Shown: positions 32,853 to 44,438, counted from the first letter of the stretch. The stretch is 50,269 nt of DNA from Actinoalloteichus spitiensis RMV-1378 (GCF_000239155.1 NZ_AGVX02000136.1:1-50269), one strand, 5' to 3'. Numbers and translations: made by a program. Notes: generated from the letters alone by a model not told the origin.

Positions 32853-33098
32853 GTGTTGAAGCAGTTTGGAACGGTCTCCGCCACGGTCGCCGGTCTGCTC
32901 GCCGCCGGCGCCCCGGCCGCCTTCGCCGCCGAGGCCGGCAACCGGCTGGACCCGGCTCTCGACCGGCTGGAGACCGAGGTGGAGAACCACGTCTGCGCGA
33001 CCACCGTCGTGGTCGGCGCGGTCACCGGCGGCAAGCTGTACGACCCGGTGTACGACACCTGCCTGGCCGACAAGCTGGCCGAGGCGGGCATGCTCTGA
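32853..33098 (+). CDS. Small secreted protein of unknown function
   Basis: 81 residues from GTG 32853. A textbook Sec signal peptide (VLKQFGTVSATVAGLLAAGAP) with predicted cleavage near AFA|AEAG leaves a mature protein of about 55 residues with two cysteines (in HVCATT and YDTCLADK), likely forming a disulfide. No family recognised; it lacks the chaplin or rodlin signatures that such small secreted actinomycete proteins sometimes have. The AGAGG-like site upstream supports translation. It stands alone between a VOC gene and a convergent DDAH-like gene. Confidence 0.7.
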   Translation: MLKQFGTVSATVAGLLAAGAPAAFAAEAGNRLDPALDRLETEVENHVCATTVVVGAVTGGKLYDPVYDTCLADKLAEAGML

Positions 33099-33105
33099 CG
33101 GGTGT

Positions 33106-33133
33106 GGCCGGCCGGCGCGCGGGCCGGCCGGCC
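33106..33133. terminator. Bidirectional terminator between secreted protein and DDAH-like gene
   Basis: GGCCGGCCGGC and its exact complement GCCGGCCGGCC (11-base arms) flank a six-base loop, eight bases past the small gene. Confidence 0.65.
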
Positions 33134-33238
33134 CGTTCCCGACGTCGACCACCTGGTCGGCGTCCCGATCCGCTCCGGCGAACCGGCACCGGCTTCCCCC
33201 CGGGGGGGCCGAACCCGGCGCCGGAGCACCAGCGCACC

Positions 33239-34168
33239 TCAGTCCCGCAGCTCCATCGTGCAGCACTTCGGGCCCCCGCCCGCCTTCCGCAGCTCGCTGA
33301 TGTCGACGAGGACGGGGTCGAACCCGCGCAGCGCGAGCCGCGCGGCCAGGTTGGTGGCCTCCAGGGGCAGCACGACGTGCCGTCCGTCCGACACCCCGTT
33401 GAGCCCGAGGCACCGGGCGTCGGTGTCGTCGGCGATCACGGCGTCGGGGAAGAGGCGTTCCAGGACCCGGCGTGATCCGGGGGAGAACGCCGGCGGGTAG
33501 TAGGCGATCAGGGGGTCGGACCCCTGGTCGTCGAGCACGAAGAGCGCCGTGTCCAGGTGGTACAGCCGGGGGTCGACCAGGCGCAGGGACACCACCGGGA
33601 CACCCAGGGTCTCCTGGGCCTCCGCGTGCGCGGCGAGTTCGGTGCGGAACCCGGTTCCGGCCAGCAGCAGGCGCCCCGTCCAGGTGAGGTCCCCTTCCGC
33701 CTCGTTGACGTGCTCCGGCATCGTCACGTCGGAGTAGCCGTTGTCCTCGAACCAGCGCCGGTAGTGCTCCGCCTCGGGAGCCCGCTCGGCCGACCGGAAC
33801 CGCGCGCCCAGCACCCGTCCGCCGACGACGGTTCCGGAGTTGGCCGCGAACACCATGTCCGGCAGCCCTTCGACGGGGTCGATCACCTCGACCCGGTGCC
33901 CGAGCCCCTCGTAGACCTGCCGCAGCGCGTGCCACTGGTCCAGGGCCCGTTCCCTGCTGACCGGGGCCGTGGGGTCCATCCACGGGTTGATGGCGTAGGT
34001 CACCTCGAAGTGGCTGGGGGGACACATCAGATAGCGGCGCGGGGTCGCGTCGCGACCGGTCGTCGCGCTCGGTCGTTCGGCCGGTTGGGCCAGTACTTGG
34101 CCGGGGGTGGCGCCGCCCACGAGCGGAGCGGCGGAGGGCACGGGAGCACCGGACGTGATGGACGACAT
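33239..34168 (-). CDS. Dimethylarginine dimethylaminohydrolase/amidinotransferase-like protein
   Basis: 309 residues from ATG 34166-34168. Guanidine-modifying superfamily: N-terminal PSHFEVTYAINPWMDP, the VFAANSGTVVGG segment, the catalytic His in LYHLDTALFVLDD and the nucleophile probably Cys302 in AGGGPKCCTMELRD at the extreme C-terminus. Relatives hydrolyse methylarginines to citrulline or act on ornithine/arginine metabolites. A divergent AsnC-family gene 65 bases away parallels the mycobacterial Rv2323c-Rv2324 pair (from memory), where rocD is also linked; no rocD is here. The ribosome-binding site is poor, so the start is uncertain. Confidence 0.85.
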   Translation of the reverse strand: MSSITSGAPVPSAAPLVGGATPGQVLAQPAERPSATTGRDATPRRYLMCPPSHFEVTYAINPWMDPTAPVSRERALDQWHALRQVYEGLGHRVEVIDPVEGLPDMVFAANSGTVVGGRVLGARFRSAERAPEAEHYRRWFEDNGYSDVTMPEHVNEAEGDLTWTGRLLLAGTGFRTELAAHAEAQETLGVPVVSLRLVDPRLYHLDTALFVLDDQGSDPLIAYYPPAFSPGSRRVLERLFPDAVIADDTDARCLGLNGVSDGRHVVLPLEATNLAARLALRGFDPVLVDISELRKAGGGPKCCTMELRD

Positions 34169-34202
34169 GAACGAAATGTAAATCCCGCCATATACTACGA
34201 AC

Positions 34203-34216
34203 AACGCCGCTGCGTT
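34203..34216. promoter_or_regulatory. Palindrome in the DDAH-AsnC divergent region
   Basis: AACGC and GCGTT flank CGCT in the 65-base AT-rich gap between divergent starts. AsnC/Lrp proteins often control their own promoter and a divergent target gene, so this is a plausible operator; the size is short for Lrp. Confidence 0.35.
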
Positions 34217-34233
34217 GCGTTTTTACCGGCAGA

Positions 34234-34707
34234 ATGTTTCGCATGGATGAGATCGACCAGCGAATCGTTTCGTGCATGGTTACCGACGCCCGATCGAGTT
34301 ATGCGGACATCGGCGCGGTCGTGGGGCTGTCGGCCCCCGCGGTGAAACGGCGGGTGGACAAACTGCTCGACCTGGGCATCCTGCGGGGCTTCACCGCGGT
34401 GGTCGACCCGGAGGCCCTCGGCTGGGGCACGGAGGCCTTCGTCGAGGTGCACTGCCACGGCAACGTGACCCCGGGACGGATCAGGAGCAGCCTGGAACCG
34501 CTGCCGGAGATCGTGGCGGCCTACACCGTGTCGGGAGCGGCGGACGCCATCGTCCACCTGCGGGCCGCGAGCATCCACCACCTCGAGACGGCCCTGGAAC
34601 GGCTGCGGGCGGTGGACATCGTCGACCGCACCGTCTCGACCGTGGTGCTGTCGACCCTCCTGGAGCGGCCGCCGCAACCCGAGGGGCGCACCGGGCTGTC
34701 CCCCTGA
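34234..34707 (+). CDS. Lrp/AsnC-family transcriptional regulator
   Basis: 157 residues from ATG 34234 (a second in-frame ATG is at 34243). An N-terminal winged helix-turn-helix (DEIDQRIVSCMVTDARSSYADIGAVVGLSAPAVKRRVDKLLDLGIL) precedes a short RAM ligand-binding domain (GTEAFVEVHCHG ... YTVSGAADAIVHLRA). The RAM domain senses an amino acid or derivative. The divergent DDAH-like gene suggests arginine or a methylarginine as effector, which is inference. Confidence 0.92.
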   Translation: MFRMDEIDQRIVSCMVTDARSSYADIGAVVGLSAPAVKRRVDKLLDLGILRGFTAVVDPEALGWGTEAFVEVHCHGNVTPGRIRSSLEPLPEIVAAYTVSGAADAIVHLRAASIHHLETALERLRAVDIVDRTVSTVVLSTLLERPPQPEGRTGLSP

Positions 34708-35049
34708 GGCGAGCGCCGGCGGCGACCACCCGCCCTCCCCGGTGCGGTGGCGCCCGCCCACCGACCGGATCCGAACGCCGAGGGTGACCACGTCAGTCGA
34801 GCAAGTGACCGGATTCACTAACCCGGCTGGCTAGTAAGGTTGTCCTTATCGTGCCAATGGACGAAGCCGGGGGCCCGGCTGGTCACGGCGGTGGGCCGTG
34901 GCGTTGCCGGACACGGGGGTGTCCGGATGGTGAACGAACCGTTGCTCGGCCTCCGGTGGCCAACCGATCAGCGGCTACTCTCGACCGGAGGAAACGCGTC
35001 GAGAGCGGCGAGGGCCGCCAACCCCAACAACGCTAAGGACTGCGAAGAC
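34708..35049. other. Intergenic region upstream of korA
   Basis: 342 bases with no credible separate gene; the korA frame stays open through 34840-35049 but without family similarity. An AT-richer element near 34815-34850 (GGATTCACTAACCCGGCTGGCTAGTAAGG region) resembles a promoter, with TAGTAAG as a possible -10; AAGGTTGTCCTT is a short inverted repeat next to it. Confidence 0.45.
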
Positions 35050-36993
<1,944 letters not shown>

Positions 36994-37020
36994 ACGGGAC
37001 CGGCGCACCCCACCGCACAC

Positions 37021-37061
37021 CGGCCCGGCCCGCTCCGGGCCGCCCGGTCCACCGGACCGGG
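37021..37061 (+). promoter_or_regulatory. Two adjacent hairpins between korA and korB
   Basis: CGGCCCG/CGGGCCG (37021-37042) is followed directly by CCCGGTCC/GGACCGGG with a three-base loop (37043-37061), both in the 94-base gap. They may protect or process the mRNA, or partly terminate it. Confidence 0.45.
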
Positions 37062-37087
37062 CACGCAGGATCACGTCAGGAGGACGC

Positions 37088-38152
<1,065 letters not shown>

Positions 38153-38260
38153 CCAGCCGGGGGCGGTCGTCGTGCTCGCCGCGGCGGTGCCGTCGGCCGG
38201 GCACCGGCGTGTCGGCACGTGGGTGCTCCCGAGAACGTGTCGCCGCCTCGAGTGGCGGCG

Positions 38261-38294
38261 GGGTCGGGGGCGGTGTTCCCGCCGCCCCCGACCC
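38261..38294. terminator. Strong terminator downstream of korB
   Basis: Perfect 13-base arms (GGGTCGGGGGCGG / CCGCCCCCGACCC) with an eight-base loop, between convergent genes. Confidence 0.8.
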
Positions 38295-38299
38295 GGGTC

Positions 38300-38331
38300 C
38301 TGAGGTCCCGCCGGAGCCGGCCGGACCTCAG
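38300..38331 (-). terminator. Second hairpin overlapping the end of the disordered-protein gene
   Basis: CTGAGGTCC and GGACCTCAG (9-base arms) flank a 14-base loop; one arm includes the stop codon of the minus-strand gene at 38328. Confidence 0.55.
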
Positions 38332-39791
38332 TCCTGGTCCTTCTTGTCGAACCAGATGAAGTCACCACCGGGCGCCGGGTTGGGGTTGCCGTCGCCGGCG
38401 CGGCGGGGCAGGCCCGAGTCCGCGAACTCCTCCGGATCGAGCACCGGCTCGAAGAGGCTGCGCGCCCGTTCCCCGTCGCGCGGCGCCTCCCTCGGGGCCG
38501 GGTCGGCTGCGGGGGCGGTGGTGTGCTGGGTTTCCACGTCGTCCGTTCGGTTCGGCCCGGTGGCGCCCGGGCGGGGTGGCTGGTGGGTGTTCCCGCCGCG
38601 CTCCTCGTGCGACGTCGGGTTCGGTCGTGGCGCTTCGGGTGCGACGTCCTCCCGGATCGCCGGGATGACGCTGGTCTCCCCCTGGTCACCGGGCGGACCC
38701 GGCACGGGGCCGGCCGTGCCCTCCGGTGCCTCCGCCCCCGGGAAGGCGGGCGCGTCGTCGTCCTCGGACGGCCAGGCCATCTCCTCGACCTCGTCGGCCT
38801 CGCTGACCGCGGACGCGGCGGCCCTCGGCCCGCCGGTGTCGTCCTCGGGGAAGTCCGGGCGGCGGAAGAAGTCGGTGCGGCCCTCGGCGGGGTCGGCCGC
38901 CGGCCGGTCCGGCGTTCCGGTCGGCTCGTAGTCGTGCGCGGGCCAGGCGGCGTCCAGATCGTCGCCGTCGACCGGGGCGGCGGCCGGCGCCGGCTCGGTC
39001 GTCGGGAACTCCGGTTCCGCCCCGCCGCCGGGGTTCGGGTCCGACAGTTCGATGTCCGCCGGGTCGTCCACCGGGGTCCTGCGGGTGGGGCGGGACCGGG
39101 TGTCCAGGCGGCTGGTGCGCCCGCTCGTCTCCAGGGGGCGCTCCCCGCCTCGGGCGGCGGGGAAGAACCGTCCGGTCCGCTCCGCCTCGTCCTGCGCTGC
39201 ACGACCGGTCCGCGCGGGGGAACCGGCGTGGCGGTCGTCGGCGGGTACAGGGGGGATGACGGCGGTCTGCTCGGCGGCCGCGGGTGCGGGTGCCGCGTCC
39301 TCGGACCGCGCCGCCGTGTCCTCGCCAGCCCAGCGCTCGGTGGGACGCGCACCGGCGGCCGGCGCCTCCGGCTCGGTCGACGCCGGTGGGGATACCAGGG
39401 TGCCGGGGTTCCGCCGCTCCTCGGGCACGGGCGCACCCTCGGGAGGAGGCGCCGAGGACACCAGGGTTCCCGAACCCCCGGAACGCTGGTCCGTCCCGCC
39501 ACCACCGGGCGCGGGCTGCCGTTCGTTCTCCCAGGGGTCCTCGAACGGTTCGTCCGGCGCCGCCGCCTGGGACGGTGCCTCGCGCAGTCCCGCGAAGACG
39601 TCGTCCGAACTGATCTCCACCTCCGACGGCGGGTCCGTCGAGGACTGCCCGTCCCCGTGAGCGCCTCCACCGCTCGTGATCCGGTTGAGCCTCCGCTGCA
39701 CGGGACGCACGAGCAACAGCCAGGTGGCCAGTGCTCCCAGCAGGAAGGCGAGCAGGCTCCACAGCCAGACCTGCCCGAAAATCGACGTCAC
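38328..39791 (-). CDS. Membrane-anchored disordered protein of unknown function
   Basis: 487 residues from GTG 39789-39791 (GGAGGAAC upstream). A single N-terminal transmembrane helix (about 7-29, WLWSLLAFLLGALATWLLLV) with N-out topology and a basic PVQRRLNRI stop-transfer places the rest in the cytosol. Residues 40-470 are Pro/Ala/Asp/Glu-rich and surely disordered, with short repeats (GTLVS twice near 107-135; TAVIPPVP and TSVIPAIRE). The last ~18 residues, PAPGGDFIWFDKKDQD, look like a conserved tail motif. No enzyme domain. It may be a scaffold or a regulatory tether in the cell envelope; no family recognised. Confidence 0.78.
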   Translation of the reverse strand: MTSIFGQVWLWSLLAFLLGALATWLLLVRPVQRRLNRITSGGGAHGDGQSSTDPPSEVEISSDDVFAGLREAPSQAAAPDEPFEDPWENERQPAPGGGGTDQRSGGSGTLVSSAPPPEGAPVPEERRNPGTLVSPPASTEPEAPAAGARPTERWAGEDTAARSEDAAPAPAAAEQTAVIPPVPADDRHAGSPARTGRAAQDEAERTGRFFPAARGGERPLETSGRTSRLDTRSRPTRRTPVDDPADIELSDPNPGGGAEPEFPTTEPAPAAAPVDGDDLDAAWPAHDYEPTGTPDRPAADPAEGRTDFFRRPDFPEDDTGGPRAAASAVSEADEVEEMAWPSEDDDAPAFPGAEAPEGTAGPVPGPPGDQGETSVIPAIREDVAPEAPRPNPTSHEERGGNTHQPPRPGATGPNRTDDVETQHTTAPAADPAPREAPRDGERARSLFEPVLDPEEFADSGLPRRAGDGNPNPAPGGDFIWFDKKDQD

Positions 39792-40137
39792 AGGAAGTTC
39801 CTCCTAGCGCACGGCAACGCTGGCACCCCCACCGCGCCGGCACCGCACCGCGCCAACACGGCTCCGCGCGTTCGGCCCGCGTCGACGGCGGCTCCGCGCG
39901 TCCGACGGCCCCTCGAACCGGACACCCGGGGTCGGACGGCGACGGCCACGTCGGCGGGACCCGAACCCGCAAGGCCCCGCATACGCTACCCAACGCGCTG
40001 TTGATCTCACTCGAAGGTGTGAGTTGCGCACCAGTGAGTAGGCAATCCACCGGAAACCCCACCTCAGAGGCCTCCAGCCCGCCGGGCCCTCCCACCGGGA
40101 CGAGCGACGCTTCCTCCTCCAGGCGTATGTTGGTTCG
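39792..40137. other. Divergent region between disordered-protein gene and rarD
   Basis: 346 bases with no gene. A 13-base direct repeat CGGCTCCGCGCGT occurs at 39859-39871 and 39889-39901, and CTCAC/GTGAG form an inverted repeat around 40006-40023. A T-arm-like segment at 39954-39970 does not belong to a tRNA. Promoters of both flanking genes must lie here, but none is clear. Confidence 0.45.
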
Positions 40138-41118
40138 GTGTCAGCGAGCATCGTGGAGGGTGGAACTCGGGCCGCGGACCACGGCGGTCGCGGTGGTGGG
40201 GGCGGAACGATCCGCGGCGGTACCCTCTTCGGCGTCTCCGCGTACCTGGTGTGGGGAGTCCTGCCGGCCTTCTGGGCGTTGCTCGCCGCCGCCGGTTCCG
40301 TCGAGGTGCTCGCGCACCGCCTCCTGTGGACCTTCGTGCTGCTCGGTGGGGCCGGCCTGGTCTTCGGGTGGTGGCGGCCGCTGCGCACGCTCCCCCCGCG
40401 CCAGTGGGCGATGGTCCTGGGGGCGAGCGCCCTCATCACGGTGAACTGGGGGCTCTACGTCGTCGGCGTCCAGTCCGGCCAGACCGTCGACGTCTCCCTC
40501 GGCTACTTCATCAACCCGTTGGTGAGCGTGCTGTTGGGGATGGCCGTGCTCCGCGAGCGCCTGCGCGCCGGCCAGTGGGTGGCGCTGGGCACCGGGTTCT
40601 GCGCCGTCCTCGTGCTGACCCTCGACTACGGCCGTCCGCCGGTGTTGGCCGTCAGCCTCGCGATCACCTTCGGCCTTTACGGGCTGCTGAAGAAGACCGT
40701 CACGCTCGGCGCCGCGACGAGCGTGATGACGGAGAGCGCGTTGATGGCACCGCTGGCGCTCGGGTACCTGGTGTGGGCGCAGCTCGCCGGCTCGGCGACG
40801 TTCCTCTCGGAAGGGGTGGGCCACGCCCTGCTGCTGGTGCTCGCCGGCCCGGCCACCGCCGTGCCGCTGTTGCTGTTCAACGGGGCGGCCCGCCGCATTC
40901 CGCTCACGCTGCTGGGCATGCTCCAGTACCTGGCGCCGACCCTCATGCTCGTCTACGGCCTCGTCGTCGACGGTGAACCGATGTCGGCGGCGCGCTGGTT
41001 GGGCTTCGCCATCGTGTGGCTGGCGCTGCTGGTGTTCACGGTGGACAGCCTGCTGGCCTCGCGGCGGACCAGGAGGAGGAACCGGACGGCCTCGACGTCC
41101 ACGCTGCCGCCGGTGTGA
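40138..41118 (+). CDS. rarD: RarD-type EamA transporter
   Basis: Integral membrane protein of the drug/metabolite transporter superfamily with ten predicted transmembrane helices, 326 residues from GTG 40138. The opening GTLFGVSAYLVWGVLPAFWALLA, the EVLAHRLLWTF segment and INWGLYV.. (here TVNWGLYVVGVQSGQTVDVSLGYFINPL) are the RarD signature. It probably exports a metabolite; the substrate is unknown in all RarD proteins. It stands alone, divergent from the disordered-protein gene. Confidence 0.93.
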   Translation: MSASIVEGGTRAADHGGRGGGGGTIRGGTLFGVSAYLVWGVLPAFWALLAAAGSVEVLAHRLLWTFVLLGGAGLVFGWWRPLRTLPPRQWAMVLGASALITVNWGLYVVGVQSGQTVDVSLGYFINPLVSVLLGMAVLRERLRAGQWVALGTGFCAVLVLTLDYGRPPVLAVSLAITFGLYGLLKKTVTLGAATSVMTESALMAPLALGYLVWAQLAGSATFLSEGVGHALLLVLAGPATAVPLLLFNGAARRIPLTLLGMLQYLAPTLMLVYGLVVDGEPMSAARWLGFAIVWLALLVFTVDSLLASRRTRRRNRTASTSTLPPV

Positions 41119-41775
41119 ACGGGCGGCGAGCAGCTCACCTTCCTGGCGCTCCGACGCGGACCCCGGTTCCCGCCGCCGGGACCTCCGCCGCTCGCGAGGA
41201 CCGGCGCCGCACCTGGTCGTACCCCCGGACGGGGCGGCTCGGCTCCCCGTGGCCAGCGCGGCACCCGGACCGGCGGTCGAAGTCCAGGAGGGCAGGACCA
41301 GCGCCGGGGAGCGCCCGTGCTGGGCGGACCACCGCCGCACGGTGCCCGGGCGGGACGGGGGAGGACCGACTCGGTGCGTGCCGGGGAACGACGCGGGGGC
41401 GGGGGCTCGTCCTCCTGGGCCCCGGTCCCGCCGCCGTCCCGGGAGCCGGGTCGCACGCCCGGGAACGGCCGCCCACCGGCCCGGAGCGGAGCTGGTCCTC
41501 GCCCCTACCGGGCTCCCCGGCCCGTACCCGCCGGGCCCCTCACCCTGGTGCTCCCGCCTCCCGCCGACGCACGGGGTACGACGCGCCGCCCCGGGCTGCG
41601 GGCCTGTTCGCCGTCCCCGGGCGCGGCCCGGGCTGGTCCCGTCGCTCCGGCAGCCAGGGTCGGAGCACCCCGTCCGGAGGAGCGGGACACCGGCCACCGA
41701 ACCGGAGCGCCCACCCGGCGGGAGGCACCGGGCACCACCCTCAGGGGGCTGGGGCCCGCGGGCCGTCGGCTCCCG
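41119..41775. other. Gene-free GC-rich region between rarD and polyprenyl synthase
   Basis: About 657 bases between convergent genes. Long open frames exist on both strands, none with recognisable product or start signals. A 12-base palindrome GGCCCGCGGGCC (41753-41764), 12 bases past the synthase stop, may be the terminator of the nuo-synthase transcript. No RNA gene is seen. The stretch may hold gene remnants. Confidence 0.45.
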
Positions 41776-42795
41776 TCAGTTCGTCCGGGCCTGCATGTAG
41801 TCGATCAGACCACCCAGCGCGTCGTTCGCCGCTCCCCCGGGCAGCGTGGCCAGCTGGGCGCGCGCCTGGCGGGCGTAGTCGGCGAGGGTCTCCCGGGCCT
41901 TGCTCAGGCCGTCCGAAGCGCGGAGCAGGTCCAACGCCTCGGTCACGTGGGCGTCGTCGGTCAGCGGGCCCCGCAGCAGCTCCGTCAACCGCCCGTTGCC
42001 GTTCTCGTCGCCCAGGGCGTAGAGCATCGGCAGGGTGAGCACGCCCTCCCGCAGGTCCGTTCCGGGCGTCTTCCCGGACTCGGTGGCCGGCGAGTCGATG
42101 TCGATGACGTCGTCGGAGATCTGGAACATGCTGCCGACGAGCTCACCCAGCCGGCGCAGCGCCCGGACCTCGGCCTCGCCCGCCCCGGAGAGCATCCCGC
42201 CGTACTGCCCGGAGGTCGCGATCAGCGACCCCGTCTTCTCGGCGATGACGGTGAGGTAGTGGGAGACCCGGTCCACCCCGGCGGCCGGGCCGGTGCTCTC
42301 CCGCATCTGCCCGGTGACCAGTTCCCCGAACGTCGAGGCGATGATCCTCGCCGCCTCCACGCCGAGGTCGGCGACCAGGTAGGAGGCCCTGGCGAACAGG
42401 AAGTCCCCGGCGAGGATCGCGATCGAGTTGTCCCAGCGGGCGTTGGCGCTCGGCGCCCCGCGCCGCATGCTCGCCTCGTCCATCACGTCGTCGTGGTACA
42501 GGCTCGCGAGGTGCACGAGTTCCACGGCCGCGGCGGCCTTGACCACGTCCTCGTTGATGCCCCGACCGAACTGGGCGGCCAGCAGGGTGAACAGCGGCCG
42601 GAACCGCTTGCCCCCCGCCTCGAAGAGGTGGTGCGAGGTCTCCGAGATCAGGGTGACCTCGCTGCGCAACAACCCCCGGAGGAGATCTTCCACTTCCCGC
42701 AGCCCGGAACCCAGGGCCGAGGAGAGCCCTGGGTCCTCGATGTTCAGGGTGGAGAATCTCTCGCCGCCCGAACCGGTCTGCGCACTACTCGACAC
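41776..42795 (-). CDS. Long-chain trans-polyprenyl diphosphate synthase
   Basis: 339 residues. First Asp-rich motif DDVMD (102-106 in SLYHDDVMDEASMRRG) and second DDVID (228-232 in QISDDVIDIDSP); GGKRFRPLF near 61 binds the allylic pyrophosphate. Small residues (Ala, Leu) precede the first motif, as in heptaprenyl-to-nonaprenyl synthases that make the menaquinone tail; chain length cannot be fixed by eye. It is 34 bases downstream of nuoN and probably part of the nuo transcript, consistent with making menaquinone, the electron acceptor of complex I. Confidence 0.92.
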   Translation of the reverse strand: MSSSAQTGSGGERFSTLNIEDPGLSSALGSGLREVEDLLRGLLRSEVTLISETSHHLFEAGGKRFRPLFTLLAAQFGRGINEDVVKAAAAVELVHLASLYHDDVMDEASMRRGAPSANARWDNSIAILAGDFLFARASYLVADLGVEAARIIASTFGELVTGQMRESTGPAAGVDRVSHYLTVIAEKTGSLIATSGQYGGMLSGAGEAEVRALRRLGELVGSMFQISDDVIDIDSPATESGKTPGTDLREGVLTLPMLYALGDENGNGRLTELLRGPLTDDAHVTEALDLLRASDGLSKARETLADYARQARAQLATLPGGAANDALGGLIDYMQARTN

Positions 42796-42829
42796 GTCAA
42801 CGCCGCCTTCTCACCAGGGGCCCGCGCGC

Positions 42830-44437
42830 CTACGACACGAACCCGCCCACACTTGCCCAGTCCAGGGCGAACGCCGGGAGCACGCCCAGCAGGAGCGTGA
42901 CCACGACCCCGAGGGTAATGGCCGCCGTGGTGAAGGCACCGGGCACACTGACCGTCGGACCGTCCTGGGCCGGTTCGCTGAAGTACATCAGGACGATGAC
43001 GCGCAGGTAGAAGAAGGCCGCGATGGCGCTGGCGAGCAGCGCGACCACCACCAGCGGAGCCATCCCGTCCGCGATCGCGGCCGAGAAGACGGCGAGCTTG
43101 CCCATGAAGCCGCTGGTCAGGGGGATCCCGGCCAGCGCGAGCAGCAGGAACGCGAAGGTCGCGGCGACCAGCGGCGACCGCTTCGCCAGCCCCGCCCACT
43201 GGGACAGGTGCGTGGCCTCGCCGTTGCCGTCCCGGACCAGCGTGATGATCCCGAAGGCCGCCAGCGTGGTGAAGCCGTAGGCCAGCAGGTAGAACATCGT
43301 GCCGGACAGGCCGTCCTCGGTCATCGCGATGGCTCCCACGAGCAGGAACCCGGCGTGCGCGATCGAGGAGTAGGCGATCATCCGCTTCATGTCGGTCTGG
43401 GTGAGGCCGAGCACCGCGCCGATGAGCATCGAGACGATGGCCACAGCCCACAGCACGCCACGCCACTCCCAGCTGCTCGCCTCGAACGCCAGGGTCAGCA
43501 CCCGCAGGATGGCGCCGAAGGCGGCGACCTTCGTGCAGGCGGCCATGAAGGCGGTCACCGGGGTCGGCGCGCCCTGGTAGACGTCCGGCGTCCAGGCGTG
43601 GAACGGGCCGATGGAGGCCTTGAACAGCAGGCCGACCACCAGCAGCCCGAACCCGGCGTAGAGCAGGGTCTCCGGGCGGTCGGTACCGGCGGTGGCGGCC
43701 GCGATGTCGACCAGCCGGACCGAACCCGCGTAGCCGTAGAGCAGCGCGAGGCCGTAGAGGAAGAACGCCGAGGAGAACGCGCCCAGCAGGAAGTACTTGA
43801 CCGCCGACTCCTGGGAGATGAGCCGCCGGCGCCGGGCCAGCCCGCACATCAGGTAGAGCGGGAGGCTGAGCACCTCCAGGGCGACGAACATCGTGAGCAG
43901 GTCGTTCGCCGCCAGGAAGACCATCATGCCGCCGAGCGCGAACAGCGCGAGCGGGAACACCTCGGTCTGCCGGCCGGGTGCCTGGTACTGGACGGCGTCA
44001 CCCCCGGGGGCCGGCGGGACGGGGCTGGCGAAGGCCCCGCCGTCCACCGAGCGGTCCGCGATCAGCAACAGCGCCCCGAAGGACAGCGCCAGCAGGGTGC
44101 CCCACAGGAACAACGCCGGGTAGTCGGCGGAGAACAACGGGACGGCCTGCCCCGCCACCGTGATGCCCCCGGTGCCGACGACGGCGTCCGAGTTCACGTA
44201 GAGGCCGAGCGCGAGACCCGCGGCCACGACGGTGAGCAGCGACAGCGTCACCTGCACCGACCACCGGCGCTCCCTCGGCAGGAACGCCTCGACCAGCACG
44301 CTCAGGCAGGCGGCGACGAACACCACCACGACCGGCGAGATCGCCTGCCAGTCGATCTCCGGGATGTTCACCGCGGACTGCGCGAGATCCTGGGAGCCGA
44401 GCGTGGCCTGGAACATTGGTGACAGGCTCATCCCCAC
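42830..44437 (-). CDS. nuoN: NADH-quinone oxidoreductase subunit N
   Basis: Antiporter-like proton-pumping subunit of complex I (ND2), cytoplasmic membrane. 535 residues, about 14 transmembrane helices. Typical segments are ALEVLSLPLYLMCGLARR, SAVKYFLLGAFSSAFFLYGLALLYG, GLLFKASIGPFHAWTPDVYQGAPTPVTAFMA and MKRMIAYSSIAHAGFLLVG. It starts one base after nuoM stops. Confidence 0.97.
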   Translation of the reverse strand: MGMSLSPMFQATLGSQDLAQSAVNIPEIDWQAISPVVVVFVAACLSVLVEAFLPRERRWSVQVTLSLLTVVAAGLALGLYVNSDAVVGTGGITVAGQAVPLFSADYPALFLWGTLLALSFGALLLIADRSVDGGAFASPVPPAPGGDAVQYQAPGRQTEVFPLALFALGGMMVFLAANDLLTMFVALEVLSLPLYLMCGLARRRRLISQESAVKYFLLGAFSSAFFLYGLALLYGYAGSVRLVDIAAATAGTDRPETLLYAGFGLLVVGLLFKASIGPFHAWTPDVYQGAPTPVTAFMAACTKVAAFGAILRVLTLAFEASSWEWRGVLWAVAIVSMLIGAVLGLTQTDMKRMIAYSSIAHAGFLLVGAIAMTEDGLSGTMFYLLAYGFTTLAAFGIITLVRDGNGEATHLSQWAGLAKRSPLVAATFAFLLLALAGIPLTSGFMGKLAVFSAAIADGMAPLVVVALLASAIAAFFYLRVIVLMYFSEPAQDGPTVSVPGAFTTAAITLGVVVTLLLGVLPAFALDWASVGGFVS

Positions 44438-44438
44438 G

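Noticed and set aside
39954-39990. T-arm-like sequence (GCGGG-TTCGGGT-CCCGC on the minus strand)
   Set aside because: No matching acceptor stem, D arm or anticodon arm at the expected distances; not a tRNA.
41119-41775. Open frames of 160-520 codons in the rarD to synthase gap
   Set aside because: Low-complexity Arg/Pro/Gly translations with no recognisable domain or start context.
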